From positions 53,506,964 to 53,570,963 of the forward strand of contig NC_080044.1 of the NCBI RefSeq assembly GCF_012489685.1: DNA of 64,000 nucleotides, written 5' to 3'. The notes beneath the pieces were generated by a model that saw nothing but the letters and a program-made list of their open reading frames with translations, made no database searches and was not told the DNA's origin. Each line of letters begins with the position of its first letter. The stretch's first letter is position 1. The DNA comes from Lotus japonicus. Its lineage: Eukaryota > Streptophyta > Magnoliopsida > Fabales > Fabaceae. The position numbers were made by a program, and so were the translations under genes. Shown here one piece after another: positions 1-11,558 of this stretch.

Positions 1-339
1 TTGGGAAAGGGAAACAACTTGCTACAGAGGAAAGGATTCATATCAAGGAAGGAGCAAGAGTTGAGGAGTCGAACGAGGAAGAACGTGGGAACGATGGTAA
101 TATTTTAACTGTTCTCGTATTCTAGAATAACTTACTCTTTTATATTCAAGCGAGTGTGACGCGCCTAACTTGTATTTACTACTTAGACTATGATCCTATG
201 ATTATTATCCCTAGTAGGACCTTATTCGAAGTTGCTCGTGATTTAACTATAGAGGTTACACGAGATCTAGAATAGCACGCGGAGCTAGGGAGTTGTTTTA
301 CCGAGGCGTCGATAAGGAAGCTAGGATCTCAGGGGAATT

Positions 340-1122
340 CCTTATGGGTACGATACGTAGGATTTTAGGGCGTTTAGTTTTGAAGCGGATTCGATGGAGG
401 ATCTTTCGGCAAAAGGATTCATTCGACCAAGTGTATCACCGTGGGGAGCGCCAGTGTTGTTAGTCAAGAAGAAGGACGGAAGGTCGAGATCGTGGGTGGA
501 TTATCGACAATTGAACAAGGCGACGATCAAGAACAGATACCCGTTGTCGAGGATAGATGATTTGATGGACCAACTACGAGGGGCTACCGTATTTTCCAAG
601 ATAGATTTGAGGCCAGGCTATCGTCGGATCAGAGTGAAGATTGAGGATATACCGAAGACTGCTTTTAGGACACGTTAAGGACACTACGAGTACCTAGTGA
701 TGCCGTTTGGAGTGACGAATGTACCTGCTGTTTTCATGGATTACATGAATCGCATCTTTCAGGAGTTCTTAGATCGGCGTGTGGTGGTGTTTATTGAGGA
801 CATATTGATCTATTCGAAGGACGCGAATGAACATGAAGGACATTTGCGCCAAGTTTTACAATTGTTGAGGGAGAAGGAGCTGTATGCGGACCCTTCAAAG
901 TGTGAATTCTGGCTGGAGGAAGTCAATTTCTTAGGCCATGCTATCTCGAAGGAGGGCATAGCTGTGGATCCGGCGAAAGTGGAGACTGTTTTGGCTTGGG
1001 AGCAACCGAAGATGGTGACAGAGATCAGAAGTTTTGTGGATTTAGCTGGATATTATAGACGCTTCATTGAGGGATTTGCCAAGATTGTTGGACCTTTGAC
1101 TCAATTGACGAGGAAGGATTAA
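340..1122 (+). pseudogene. Ty3/gypsy reverse transcriptase remnant
   Basis: The palm and fingers region of a Ty3-type RT is readable in one frame. Motifs include [75 protein letters not shown] and the connection motif [15 protein letters not shown] stop at 676-678 splits it in the same frame, just before the [10 protein letters not shown] block. The catalytic F-[VI]-D-D box is changed to FIED (about 793-804), replacing the first metal-binding Asp of the pair. After 1122 a second stop follows and only a faint RNase H start (FTWIEG) can be read. The copy is dead by at least three lesions. Confidence 0.93.
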
Positions 1123-3506
1123 TCTTTTACATGGATTGAGGGTGTGTGGTTCCGTAGCGGAATCGTTAGGAACTTGATATCAGGATAATTGTGGTTACTG
1201 GATGTTAGGAACTCATTGTCTGTTCCAGTGGGTTTTTCTAAATTTCCACCTTCGATGTATTAGGCCTGATCAACCTAATATTGAGGGGGTGATATTCGGA
1301 ATCACAGCTGGTTATGGACTTTGATAGAAGGACGGGTAAAATGAATTTGAATTGATTGAGGATTAGTCGGATTTGGGAGGAAAGTTCGTGTTAAGCATTT
1401 GATTGTAAAAGATTACGATTTGAATCTGTGGAAGTCGATGAGTGTCGTATAGACATTGATTGGTTAGTTCGTGTGATTACTCCAAGTAGAGGTAGACCAA
1501 GTCAAGAGATTTAGTGCTGGAAAAGTATTAAGTAGTTTCTCGGAAGTTATGAAGTTATAGGTTATGTGATTGCTGAGTGGAATTGTTAGAGACTAAATAA
1601 GTTGGATTTAATCAGGTTTTAGATGATAGCTTGATGGTAGCAAGAGTGAGAAGAATTAACTCTGAACTAGATTGTTATAGTCGAGTTCGAGCAATAAGTT
1701 TCGCTAAGCGTTTGATTAATATGTGGAGACATTATAGTCTTAAGAGATGAATTTTCATTTGAAAAGTGTTGAATTAATGATTAAGTTGGAGAAAGAAAGT
1801 TTTAGCATAAGTTGAATACTTGAGGTTGGTGATATGGATTCCAAGGAAATATGCTGAGATTACTAAGTGAGATTTACTAAGTTGGATTGAAATCTTAGGG
1901 TTAAGATTGAATCTTGAGAGCCGAGAATCACGTACGAGTAGGAGATCTTATGGTTGTAGGTGTGACAATAGGAGTTGAATCTTAGAAGATTGAAGACCTG
2001 AAGGTGAGTTTCGGGTTAAGACCATTGAGGTGTAGTATAAGAGAGATCTTGAAGTAAGGGAATTCTGGGTTGTGTGGAGTGTTAAGGTTGGTGATCGATT
2101 GATGTTGATTATGAGGTTGCGGACATCATGACCATGTGATAAGATTTGAATGATGTTAGCATAATAAGTTATGATTATGGATAGCAGGATCAAGTGGTGA
2201 GTGTGGAAGCATGACGACACTTATCAGGTCGTTTGGGTAAGTGAAGGAGTTATAGTTTTAAGGAACGGATATTCATTTAAGAAGTATTGAAGGATTAAAG
2301 ATCGTTAGAGGACCAAACTTGGTGTAGGTTTAGGTTTTAAATCTATGAATCTCTATCTAAGGTGTGTAAGACTCGAAGGTTGTCAGAATTTGATTGAGAG
2401 ATTAAGAAGTTGAGTGACGAGATGGTGATGGAGTGACAAAAAGGAAAGTGTTAGTATTAAGATGAATACTTGAAGTTGTTATGTTTGGACAAGTTCCTCA
2501 GAGTCTAAGAGGGAATGAAACTTTGTTATGGATTTTGATGGTGCACATTACGGGTAACAAGTGAATTTTGCTAAAGTTGAATAAGAATCCTAGGGCTAAG
2601 GTTGTCCTAGAGAGCTGAGATTCCTGTACACATAAGAGATTTGGTGGTGTTAGCGGTTACGGTAAGAGTTAAATCTCAGAATGTTGAAGGATCGGATGAT
2701 AAGATGGCTAGTTAAGTCCCTTGAGGTATAGTTATGATTTAATCTTCTAGAGGATAAGTCTCGATTGGTGCGAAGTGTTAGGGATTTCAGTAAGTGTAAA
2801 TAGGTTTGAGTGAGGGAAGTTCTAAGGAAGAAGACGATAATAATGGATTGTTAGATATTAAGAAGAGGATTATCTTATAAGTTGTTGATAACTTGATGTT
2901 GAAGGGGATAAGATTAGTGAAGGACAAGAAATAAGGACATAAGTCGATTTTTAATTCGAATGGTGACTAAGTAGGAGATTGATTTCATTGTGCGAGTGAT
3001 GATAGTTACGAAGTTGGATGTGACGTTAATGGACTATTAGATTCCAACGCAATATTTCGTCTAGGAGTTATCGAACGGACAAGTGGAGTTTTGGACTGTA
3101 GATGAAGATCACGAGGACGAGTTGAGTATTTACCTTAAGATGACAGAGAGGCACCGAGTTTAAGAAGAATTTCGGACGACCGAAAGTAAAGAAGTAAGTG
3201 GCTAAGATGGTGCGACTGCACGGAATGCCAACCGGTATCATTTCAAGCAGAGGTCCGACGCAAGTAATCGAGTCAGACGACATGAGGTTGAATGATGTTT
3301 TGTCTTTTGAGACGCCGATAGTTAGCAGTGGGGATAGAAGAGTGAAACAGTTAAGGGGAAGGCAGATTGCTTAAGTAAAGATTTTGAGGAACAATGACAC
3401 AGGCACTACTACATGAGAATTGGAAGATAAGATCGAGGAACTGTATTCCGGACTTTCTCAGAACTCTGAGTTTCGAGGACGAAACTTTCTTTTTGGAGGG
3501 GAGTAT
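1123..3506 (+). other. Decayed RNase H/integrase region of the Ty3 element
   Basis: No open frame of useful length remains. The one clear trace is at about 3198-3245, where the plus strand reads VAKMVRLHGMPTGIISSR. This matches the integrase core segment that in this family reads like KEIVRLHGVP-SIVSDRDP; the catalytic Asp position is lost. A purine-rich tract (ttggaggggag, 3493-3503) just before the LTR is the likely polypurine tract for plus-strand priming. Confidence 0.6.
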
Positions 3507-4196
3507 TGTAAGACCTGGATTTTCAGAACAAGTTAAGTTTCCGACTCACACGTAGAATCAGTGTAAGCGTGACAGGAGTTTGACATTTGAGAAAGATTAA
3601 TGAAGAAGAAAGTTCAGGAATTGCTTGAGGAATGTTGCGTAGTTGTTTTCGGAGTTAGTGCGAGTCGTCTGCACACCTGCCTTATGGCGAGCGTGTCCAG
3701 AATAGGCTATTTCGCTCTTAAAGCAACGTTTTGAGTGAGATTTCGAACTCTCGGAAAATTTAAAGTTTCTCTTTATTTTTCCATCGACCAGCGTTTCATT
3801 TCGGAACTCTGGACTGTACGCACGATAGGTTTAACTTTTCGGATGTCCGCCGACGCTAATTTCTTTGCTTCGAAACCTTAGTTTTGAGCGAAGGATGAAG
3901 ACTTTTTCTATTCGGGACATCTAACGAAGATTCCGTTCGTGTTGCCAGACTTGTTTCGACATTTCCAATCTTTCTTCTGTTGGAAGTTTTGTCGTCTGAG
4001 CATCACAGCAAAAAGTAGTTTTTCGGGACAGACTAACTTACACCGCTTTTGGCGTTTTGGATATCGTTTTTCCCAAATCTTAGATATTTGTTTTGAGTTC
4101 TGGAATTCAGACGCCAGAATATCTCTTAGAATTCCACGGTGATCGTGCTGCAAAAATCGGAATCGCGAAATTTTCATTTTCCCGCGATTTCGCATG

Positions 4197-4208
4197 CCTA
4201 TAAATAGC
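4197..4208 (+). promoter_or_regulatory. Probable LTR TATA box
   Basis: The sequence cctataaatagc is repeated at the equivalent place on the minus strand of the solo LTR (about 45303-45314). In both copies it precedes a similar leader that contains a gttttgagcttttt block. Conservation between diverged copies supports a promoter role; no transcript data were available. Confidence 0.6.
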
Positions 4209-5605
4209 TCAAAAAGCAAAAATTCCTTCATTTTCTTCCTTTTGTGGCTGAATTTCGTGGAGAGCAAGGGGGGAGGAGATTTTCGCGAAAACTTGACCAA
4301 TCTTCGTGCAGTTCGTCCCTACTTCTAGGTATCGAGGTAACTAACACGATTCCTACCTCTGATTGTTGTTTCTGTTGCGTTTCTGAAGTCGTTTCTGTGC
4401 TCACAGTTTTGAGCTTTTTCTAAAATTGTCCGTTTTCTTCGATTTCTTGCTTGGGTTATGTTCTCAAGGTTCCCATGAGCCTAAAACCTTTGTCAGTAAA
4501 CGCTGATTGTGATCCAGTTGTCCAGGATCTGAAAAACTGTTTCAAAACCCTTTTTGTCTCACATTTCAAAACTTTATTGTCGAAAAGTCATAATCTGACT
4601 TCGTGCCTTTAGGATTTGTTGTCACGGATGTCATGAGGATCATTGCTGTCAAATTTGTTTTCAGAACTGATAACTTTGAAGTTTTGAGCCTTTATTTTGG
4701 ACCAAAATGCCCCTGGATAGTCGTATTTCGGCCCGATTGTCCGAAAATTGTTCTGACAGTTTCCTTGCCTTAGTTTTACCCTAAAACTACCTTGTGAATT
4801 GATTTGATCAAAGAAAAAGAGCCGAAGCTCTTTTCTCCTTATGGCCGTGGGCTATTTCCTAAGGGGGGGGAGTTTTTCGTTTTCGAAAACTTGTCTTTTC
4901 GTACCTGATTGTCCTATTCTGAAGCTTTAATGCTTTGTCTATCGTTTATGTATTGTTTTGCGATCGAACTAATCGATTTTGTTTGGATTCTGCTTTGTTT
5001 TTCTCCGAGGTTCAGTTGAGGGAACTTTGGAAGACTCAGAGCAATTGTTTGAGGAGAACTTTGTTTGCGAAGCTGGAACAGCTCGAGGTTAGGGCAACTT
5101 ACTATATATTAGCTATGAATGCATGATAGGCGTCGATCAATTCGACTTATGCTTTACTTTGATGTTGATTATGTTGATGAACTGATGTTGTGATGTTGTG
5201 CTTTGTTGGATTGTGCGTTTTGACGCGACTTCGGAGTGGAGATTCATTGATCTGGTGATCTTTGATGTTTCGGGTTGGATGAGCAACCCTAGGCAAGTTC
5301 AAACAAGGGGTTTGGGACTTAGCCATTTGTTGGGATTCGTTGGTTTACTTAGACTTTCCCCGGGAAACTTCTTTTGGGTGGTTGGTTTTCGGAAAACCTA
5401 GAATGAATAGAATTTTGTAAACTAAAGACTTGGGAAACTTAGATTTTGAGAAATAAACTCATAACCTGACTAATCTGAATTGAAATCATTTTTATTAATG
5501 TTTAAGTATAGGAAAACTGAAGGGGAAAATATTTACGAAAGACGGGGAAAAGTCGACCTTTGTTGTGAGTTATTGGAATTGGGGAAAGCCACCAAGGTGA
5601 GCTAT

Positions 5606-5851
5606 GGTGATGACTGAAAGTCACCGAGTACTTTACGTACTCTTGTTGATGGGGTTGTGTTGTATTGACCGACATTAATCCCTTGGGTTCTCTTGTTGTT
5701 GGAGCGGTGTTGTATTGACCGACACTTAGCGCTCTTGTTGTTTGGGCTGTGTTGTATTGACCGACACTAGACCCTTGTGTTTTCTTGTTGGAGTTGTGTT
5801 GTATTGACCGACACTTACTCCGAGTTGTGTTGTATTGACCGACACTAACTC
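5606..5851 (+). repeat. Hairpin array 1 in LTR (five units around GTGTTGTATTGACCGACAC, plus two leading hairpins)
   Basis: Leading hairpins are GGTGA 5606-5610 with TCACC 5621-5625, and GAGTAC 5626-5631 with GTACTC 5637-5642. Then the near-constant core gtgttgtattgaccgacac (inner stem GTGT/ACAC) occurs five times. Each copy is flanked by different arms: GGGGTT/AATCCC (5651/5677), GAGCG/CGCTC (5702/5730), GGGCT/AGACCC (5744/5769, imperfect), GGAGT/ACTCC (5790/5817) and GAGTT/AACTC (5822/5847). Arms differ between units yet pair within each unit. Confidence 0.85.
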
Positions 5852-5939
5852 ATTGGGTTGTTTGAGATTGGGTTGTGCGCTAGACACTTTCGTGGTAAGG
5901 ACGATTCGTTGTTTGGCTAACCACGTTGCATTCAATCGA

Positions 5940-6171
5940 GTGAATAACGGGAATGGTTCACCTGTGCATATCATGGTGAATAACGGGAATGGTTCACCTT
6001 GCATAAATGATGAATAACGGGAATGGTTCATCATATGGTGAATAACGGGAATGGTTCACCAAGGATGAATAACGGGAATGGTTCATCCAGGATGGATTTC
6101 ATCCAGGATGGATAACGGGAATGGTCCATCCATAGTGAAGATCACTTGTGGCGAACGGGAACGCGTCACAA
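5940..6171 (+). repeat. Hairpin array 2 in LTR (six units with loop TAACGGGAATGG)
   Basis: The loop taacgggaatgg is identical in six units while the stems vary but stay complementary. They are GTGAA/TTCAC (5940/5957), GGTGAA/TTCACC (5975/5993), ATGATGAA/TTCATCAT (6007/6027), GGTGAA/TTCACC (6037/6055), GGATGAA/TTCATCC (6063/6082) and GGATGGA/TCCATCC (6106/6125). A seventh, related unit is TTGTG...aacggga...CACAA (6146/6167). Confidence 0.9.
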
Positions 6172-6375
6172 ATCCGGATTCATATTGTGCATTTCACGCA
6201 TACATTCATGCTGACTGAGACTGTGTGCTGTTTGTTTATTGAAGCAATGTTAGAGCCATAACATGCTAGGATTACTTATATGCTTATATAACAACTTATA
6301 TATATACCCCGTCACATGTTGAGTGTATATGTACTTATTGCTGTGAGTTGACCCTAGCGCCTTGACTTTGTTTGT

Positions 6376-6640
6376 ATGTTTGTGTTTGGGCGGTCGGCCT
6401 GCTGCCAGATGTCGATGGTCGACTGGTTCTCGACGGTCTCTCCCTCGGGGGGGATCAGATATGAGCTGCTGGATCGGGATGCCCCCACCGCTTGGGTGAT
6501 CGATGTAGCGGGTCACCGGGCGACGTATCGGGGAAGGGTCATGGAGGACCGGACTGACGAGCGTGGACGTCTGACGAAAGGAGTTCTATGGCGCATGGAG
6601 TTGAGCTTCAACTTGCCGACTTCAGATCGTTGTGGGTTTG
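6376..6640 (+). pseudogene. ORF embedded in LTR (conserved CQMSM-DWF protein), upstream copy
   Basis: Not a protein I recognise. The frame reads CCQMSMVDWF, then PSGG, VAGHRATYRGRVMEDR, GVLW and LSFNLP. It aligns without gaps over about 70 codons to the minus-strand ORF at 42381-42887 inside the diverged solo LTR, roughly two thirds identical by eye. Many codon differences are at third positions. The frame stays open to 6786, but after the SFNLP block it no longer resembles the other copy and lacks its acidic tail, so this copy is probably truncated or frameshifted. The likely start is the ATG of QMSM or one upstream. It sits about 2.2 kb after the LTR TATA box. Confidence 0.5.
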
Positions 6641-7110
6641 GCACTAGGAGGTTAGGTTTGGGCAGGCGTCATGTTTTGTGTAGAGCTCTGATTCTTTTTT
6701 GCTTTTGGGATCGGGTAGGTTTCCGACGCATGACTTTTCGTGTGGTTCTCTTACTGAGGGATCACAGTGAGTCAGTTGGACCATAGGGGTCTTTGCTTAG
6801 GCCATATTGAGGCCGACTTTCTCCTAGTGGTTTGTAATTATAATTTTCTCACTTACACTTCTGGGTCTGTATATTTGCCTGCGGGCGTACTGCTTTGGAG
6901 TCACTACGAGTGCGCGTGACGTGGGAGTGCAGCTGAGGCTGTACATGTTTATATTTGATGTATGTTGGTTAGTTTAGTAGTTGGGTTTTGTCTTTACTTC
7001 CTTATCGTTTTGATTTAAAGGAAAGAAAACGGAAAAAAAAAAATTACCTGTTTTCCGCGTAAAGATTATTTTTGGTTACTAAAGTGACACCTGGAAATCG
7101 GGGTGTTACA

Positions 7111-8640
7111 AAAATGCCAAGGATAATTGTTGTTTTGAATCAAATCTTTGGAATTAAAGGAAAAACCTATAACTGAATATCTCTTCTCCTGATTTTGAAT
7201 GTTTTTATCCATGATTTGTTTATCTTTGCTCAATATTCCATCAGCTTTTAAATTCTCCATCCATCCCTCAATCTCCTCCAAAGAATAGCCTGCATCAATG
7301 ATATCACGTAACTGTTCCTTTTGTTCCGCCACAGAATTGAGTGCAGCCATTAACGACAATGAATTTGAATTTGAATTTGGCCCAAAAGATTCCTTCTTCT
7401 CCGGCTGGTTGTTCTTCACGGCCACCTCCTCTGGTGAGATACCGTCGCCGCCTTGCACCGCTACAATTCTTGCGTCTCCGCCGCTCCTCAAACCCTCCAA
7501 ACCGCCATCCCTGTAAATTTCATCTATTTCGTCAGGATCAATAGTTGTTGCCGAGCCAAGATCCTTGTTATCATCTTCTTGAGCTTCATCTTCCTGTACC
7601 TCATCATCTGCTTCAACCTCCTCCTCTTCAGAATTATACACCTTTACCGGAGTGGACGGCATATCCTCAACTACGCCATAGTCATGTGCTTCCACATCCT
7701 TCTCAACCAGGATTATAAAGGATGTGCCCCCAACATCAACAGCCATCGTGAAACAATGTAAAAGTGGATGGTTCATGCGAACTAACACTCGAGCGAAATC
7801 CGCGCGATGTCGTAGCACATTTGGAGTGTCGGCTAAAACAAACGTTCCTAACTTGTTTCCTATTGCAGCGAAAAAAGCTTCGTTCCATAAGCCCAACGGA
7901 ACTTGCCATAAGCGAATCCAGACAAAGTGCGACGTGCCGAACGTAAACACAGAACATGGTTTTACATCCGTAAGCAACTGTTCCAGGAAGAAAGCACATT
8001 CTGTGATAGTGCTGTCCATCTCTTCCTTATTTTCAAACTCCAATATCACTTCACTAGCTCCAAGCGGGATTAATCTGAAATTGAACAAGCCAATTTGACT
8101 AAACTCCTCCTGTAGAATCTCAACTGGTTTAAGTGAAAGTGTGCGAGCCTGAGCACACCTTTGAACCCACGTTTCATCCATGTCTGTTGCAAGAAATTGT
8201 AATTGACTTGATTCTTTTTTCCCAGAAGGCCAATCTGTTTCATGCTGTTTCTGAGCTACAACATCTTGGTTATTCGCTATATTTTCCTCCTTCAATTTCC
8301 AGCCACGAATTTCATATTGATGCTTCCCTGGCGGCGGAACTCTATCAGTTTGAAAAGTTCTTTGGAATCTCGCTTTTTGAACTACCAAATAGTTTCCTTC
8401 AAGTCTCAGTCCATTGAACTTACGTATTGCTACTCTGGCTTCATCATCACAAGTAAAACGGACAAATCCGAATCGAAAGCGACGATGGGGTTTCTTTTTT
8501 TGCTGAATAAAAACCTCACGTAATCTTCCTGCTTTCGCAAATATTGCTCTCAATTTTGCATGAGTAATCCTATCTCCCAATCCATCAACAAAAATTGAAA
8601 AGGATCCTGGTAGCAGATTTAAACGCTGCTGGTTATTTCC
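7111..8640 (-). pseudogene. LINE ORF1-like RRM protein remnant, cut by the Ty3 element
   Basis: Reading on the minus strand, an RRM comes first: RNP2-like SIFVDGL, then RNP1-like FRFGFVRF. A DUF4283-like block follows (VWIRLWQVPLGLWNEAFF...ADFARVLV), then an acidic low-complexity region (EEEEVEADDEVQEDEAQEDD). This order is typical of nucleic-acid-binding ORF1 of plant L1-type LINEs and derived genes. The frame has a TAA at 8641-8643 directly before the RRM and no ATG near it, so the N-terminus is missing or mutated. At the other end the frame runs into the LTR end at 7110, so the C-terminus was removed by insertion. No RT is visible beside it. A domesticated host RRM gene is possible but less likely. 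Confidence 0.7.
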
Positions 8641-8643
8641 TTA

Positions 8644-10180
8644 GCTTTGGGAACGTCGAAACTGGTACCGTAGTGAAGCAGATTTGGAGCCTTCCCCTTG
8701 GATATGCGCCGGTGAGATCTGCCTTTGCTGAACTCGTTCATTAAGACTTGAGTTTTACATTACTGGCAAGATTAAATAAATTTTTATTTTCATTTTAATT
8801 AATTATCGACATAAGTTTGAAAAAATGAAAAGATAAAAAAAAAGCACAAATTAATATCTTTTAAATAAAATAAATATATTAAATATTTAAATTAGTTAGT
8901 GATTGAATGTTCTTTGTAGATATATATTTTGGAATTTACTTTTAAAATTTGAAATTATTATGCATGTTATTTAAATTAACTATAATGTAGTTTTGTGTTA
9001 TTTTAAAAAATAATTTTAAATTAACTTGTGAGTTTTCTTAATAATGATAGTAATAATTTATTAATGAATATTTTATGTTATTAATTTTATTATTAAATAT
9101 TAATTGTCAACTTTTCATTTTCTTATACAAAAGAATAATTTATTACGTAGTACTTAAAAGTAGTTAGAATATCAACTATCAATCATAAATTGAGAGAAAA
9201 AAATTAAGAAATATATTTATATGTAGACAATATTAATAACTTAAATTAAATAATAGTAAAGATAAAATTTATTAATGAACAATCTAGAAAAATAGTTTCA
9301 AAATTAAATGAATGTCTCTATAAGATATTTACTATTAAATATACTGCATGTGTGTATTATTTGAAATATGTTTTTTGATCTATTATAAAGTAGTAAAAAT
9401 ATTTTCTCAAGTTTCTTATGTTATTAATAGTATTTTTCTTTTAAAAAAATATTAAATTTCAGTAATATCATTTATTTACATAAAAAGAACTCTAATACAA
9501 GTAATTTAATGCATCAAAAAAACTCCAATGCTATCTATTTCGATGTCTAAACGCAATAATTTTTTCTGTTATATTTATATTTAAGAAATATTTTAATATT
9601 TATTATTTATATAATTACACTATAGTAATTTTCATATAATATTAAAAAATATCGTAAATAAACCCGTGCAACGCACTAGTATAATATCTAGTAATTAGAT
9701 ATTACAACAAGAACAATAACATTTTCAAAAGGAATATAGATGTCGACTAACATAATGATCATAATCACAATGATGAATGTGGCAGCGGCGCACCATCGTT
9801 GAGCAAATTACATTCACAAAATCTATGAACACAAATCACAAATTATACATTAATTCTTTTCAGAGGGTGGACCCTTCCCAGAATCAGGTCAAAGAACTAT
9901 AGAACATGTTTTTTTTTATTTAGTGCATCAGAAACTGCAACGTGGCATATTACTGATTTATTGTTCTCCCCTGATGAGTTGGAATGGATGAGATGAAAGG
10001 AGTTCATGATCCACCATAATCCAAGTTTATTCAACGCTTCCAATCTCCAAGGGCCGTTTTTATCCCATGAGGCCATGAGTCACTGCCACAGAACCTTAAC
10101 CATCCTCCATAAGCTGGTTTATCCATTCCACATCAGATCATCACAATAAAAAATCCATGTTGTCTCTTACTTTTTGTCCA
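8644..10180. other. AT-rich spacer, no gene seen
   Basis: Very AT-rich with no convincing frame on either strand. A motif aaacccgtgcaacgcac near 9660 resembles a sequence often found at ends of plant repeats, but I could not assign an element or find a paired end. Confidence 0.5.
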
Positions 10181-10346
10181 GCAATGCCTAAAAGTGGACA
10201 TTGTTAATTCAGCAATGCTTGTATATGTGGAAAGTGGACATTGTTAAATGTTAATTCATGATGAGCAATGCTTGAATATGTGGAAAGTGGACATTGTTAA
10301 TTCATAAGCAATGCTTGTTTATGTGGAAAGTGGACATTGTTAATTG
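10181..10346 (+). repeat. Short tandem repeat, four units
   Basis: Four copies of gcaatgcttg...aaagtggacattgttaatt start at 10181, 10212, 10264 and 10308. Units are about 31-52 bp and differ by small indels. No coding sense. Confidence 0.85.
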
Positions 10347-10829
10347 ATGTCAGTACTCGCGTGTGCAAGCAAGAAATTGATGTTGGGTGAGTATATCCGA
10401 ACACAATCAACAAAACATGTCTTCAATATTGAGAACGGTTTTGTTTTTCATTTCTTTTCAAGACAACATTATTGTAGCAGTAAAAGTAAAATTGGGCCAA
10501 GTTTTCAAGTGGTATGTTGGACTAAACGAAGAAGAGGAGGAAGCGTTACTGTCTCACACCTGTCTGTCAATAATATCTCAAAAATTTAGTTTCTCTAGCT
10601 TGTCGATAAGAAGATATTTTGGGCAGCTTAAAAATATCTAAATAGAAATGAATCCAAATACTGATGTGAATGAGGGTACGTAGCACTTACAAAAGAACGA
10701 GGGTCTCTTGTCGATAAGAATTTTATGATGTCCTACCTAAATAAATTTTTGTGCATTAGACTACACTTACAAAAGAACGAGGGTCTTTTATGATGTGCCT
10801 TTTACTGCCAAACCCTCCATATCGACTTA

Positions 10830-11112
10830 AAAAGTTTAGGCTAAAAAGCATTTTTGGTCCCTGATGTTTCAAGTTTGTGCAAATTCTGCCCTTATCTATT
10901 TTTGTTGATGTTTCTACCCCTCATGTTTTCAAACAATGCACCGTCTACCCCTCCGTCAGGGGTAAACGGTGCACTGTTTGAAAACATGAGGGGTAGACGA
11001 TGCACTGTTTGAAAACATGAGGGGTAGAAACATCGACAAAAATAGAGTAGGGGCAGAATTTGCACAAACTTGAAACATCAGGGGCCAAAAATGCTTTTTA
11101 GCCAAAAGTTTA
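10830..11112. mobile_element. Foldback MITE, MULE-type, with 9-bp TSD
   Basis: The element is 10839-11103 (265 bp). Its arms begin GGCTAAAAAGCATTTTTGG and are inverted over about 100 bp each, so the whole folds into one hairpin. The flanks are identical 9-bp copies of aaaagttta at 10830-10838 and 11104-11112. TSD length and long arms fit a non-autonomous Mutator-like element. Confidence 0.9.
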
Positions 11113-11558
11113 TAAAGGACTATTAATATTAGTAAATTAAACAACTAAACTGTTCTATCAACCAGTACTCAATTTCATTTATTTTTCATTATAATATTTA
11201 ACTAATGCTATCCACCTTTTGATTTAGCAGTGTGTACAGATCAGGCTGTGCACCACAAGTTTAATAAGAAAATGTTTCTTACACAGTCATGCAATGTGTG
11301 AGTGTTTTTTTTTATTTCACTTGTTGTATTTAAAGGGCTTCTTTGGTGCCATATTTAAAGCACTAAAAATTTATGACCTACCACTTATAAAATAAAATTT
11401 AATATTAGAAAAAAAGACACTTATAATTTCCAAATGTGGTAAAAGTATCTAGTTGCATAAAATAAACTTATACACTAAGTATTTTGAGTTAAATCATAAT
11501 AGTCTTAAATAAACTAATACTAACATTTTATATTTATTTATTTATCGTAGATATCATT

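Larger units (their letters stand above)
1..7110 (+). mobile_element. Ty3/gypsy retrotransposon, 3' part (internal region plus 3' LTR)
   Basis: The 5' LTR and gag-protease part lie outside the window. Visible in order are a reverse transcriptase remnant (about 340-1122), a long decayed stretch, an integrase trace near 3195-3260, a purine-rich tract (about 3491-3503), and a 3' LTR at 3507-7110 with TG...CA ends. The RT sequence resembles the chromovirus (Tekay/Del-like) branch, judged by eye. An in-frame stop and a changed catalytic motif show the copy cannot encode working RT. It is inserted in a minus-strand RRM gene remnant whose reading frame runs straight into the LTR end. The TSD cannot be checked because the left end is missing. 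Confidence 0.85.
3507..7110 (+). repeat. 3' LTR of the Ty3 element (3604 bp)
   Basis: It begins TGTAAGACC right after the polypurine tract and ends GGGGTGTTACA. Its last bases match the end of the solo LTR at 41902-46018 in inverse orientation, with shared blocks: the TATA region, the GTTGTTTGGCTAA block, the embedded ORF and the terminus. A TATA box (CCTATAAATAGC, about 4197-4208) is placed as in the solo LTR. Between promoter and ORF lie two hairpin arrays (5606-6171). The LTR is unusually long, but the solo copy, with a perfect TSD, independently supports an LTR of this size. Confidence 0.85.

Noticed and set aside
3908..4300. 130-aa ORF on the minus strand
   Set aside because: Antisense to the promoter and leader of the Ty3 LTR; no recognisable domain, and the related solo LTR does not keep a comparable frame by eye.
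5940..6171. CRISPR-like array of repeats with spacers
   Set aside because: The constant part is a 12-base loop in uneven spacing and the variable parts pair with each other as stem arms. It lies in a plant retrotransposon LTR with no cas genes.
8766..9700. Possible large AT-rich transposon with end motif cccgtgcaacgcac
   Set aside because: Only one end-like motif was seen; no inverted partner, TSD or coding region could be found.
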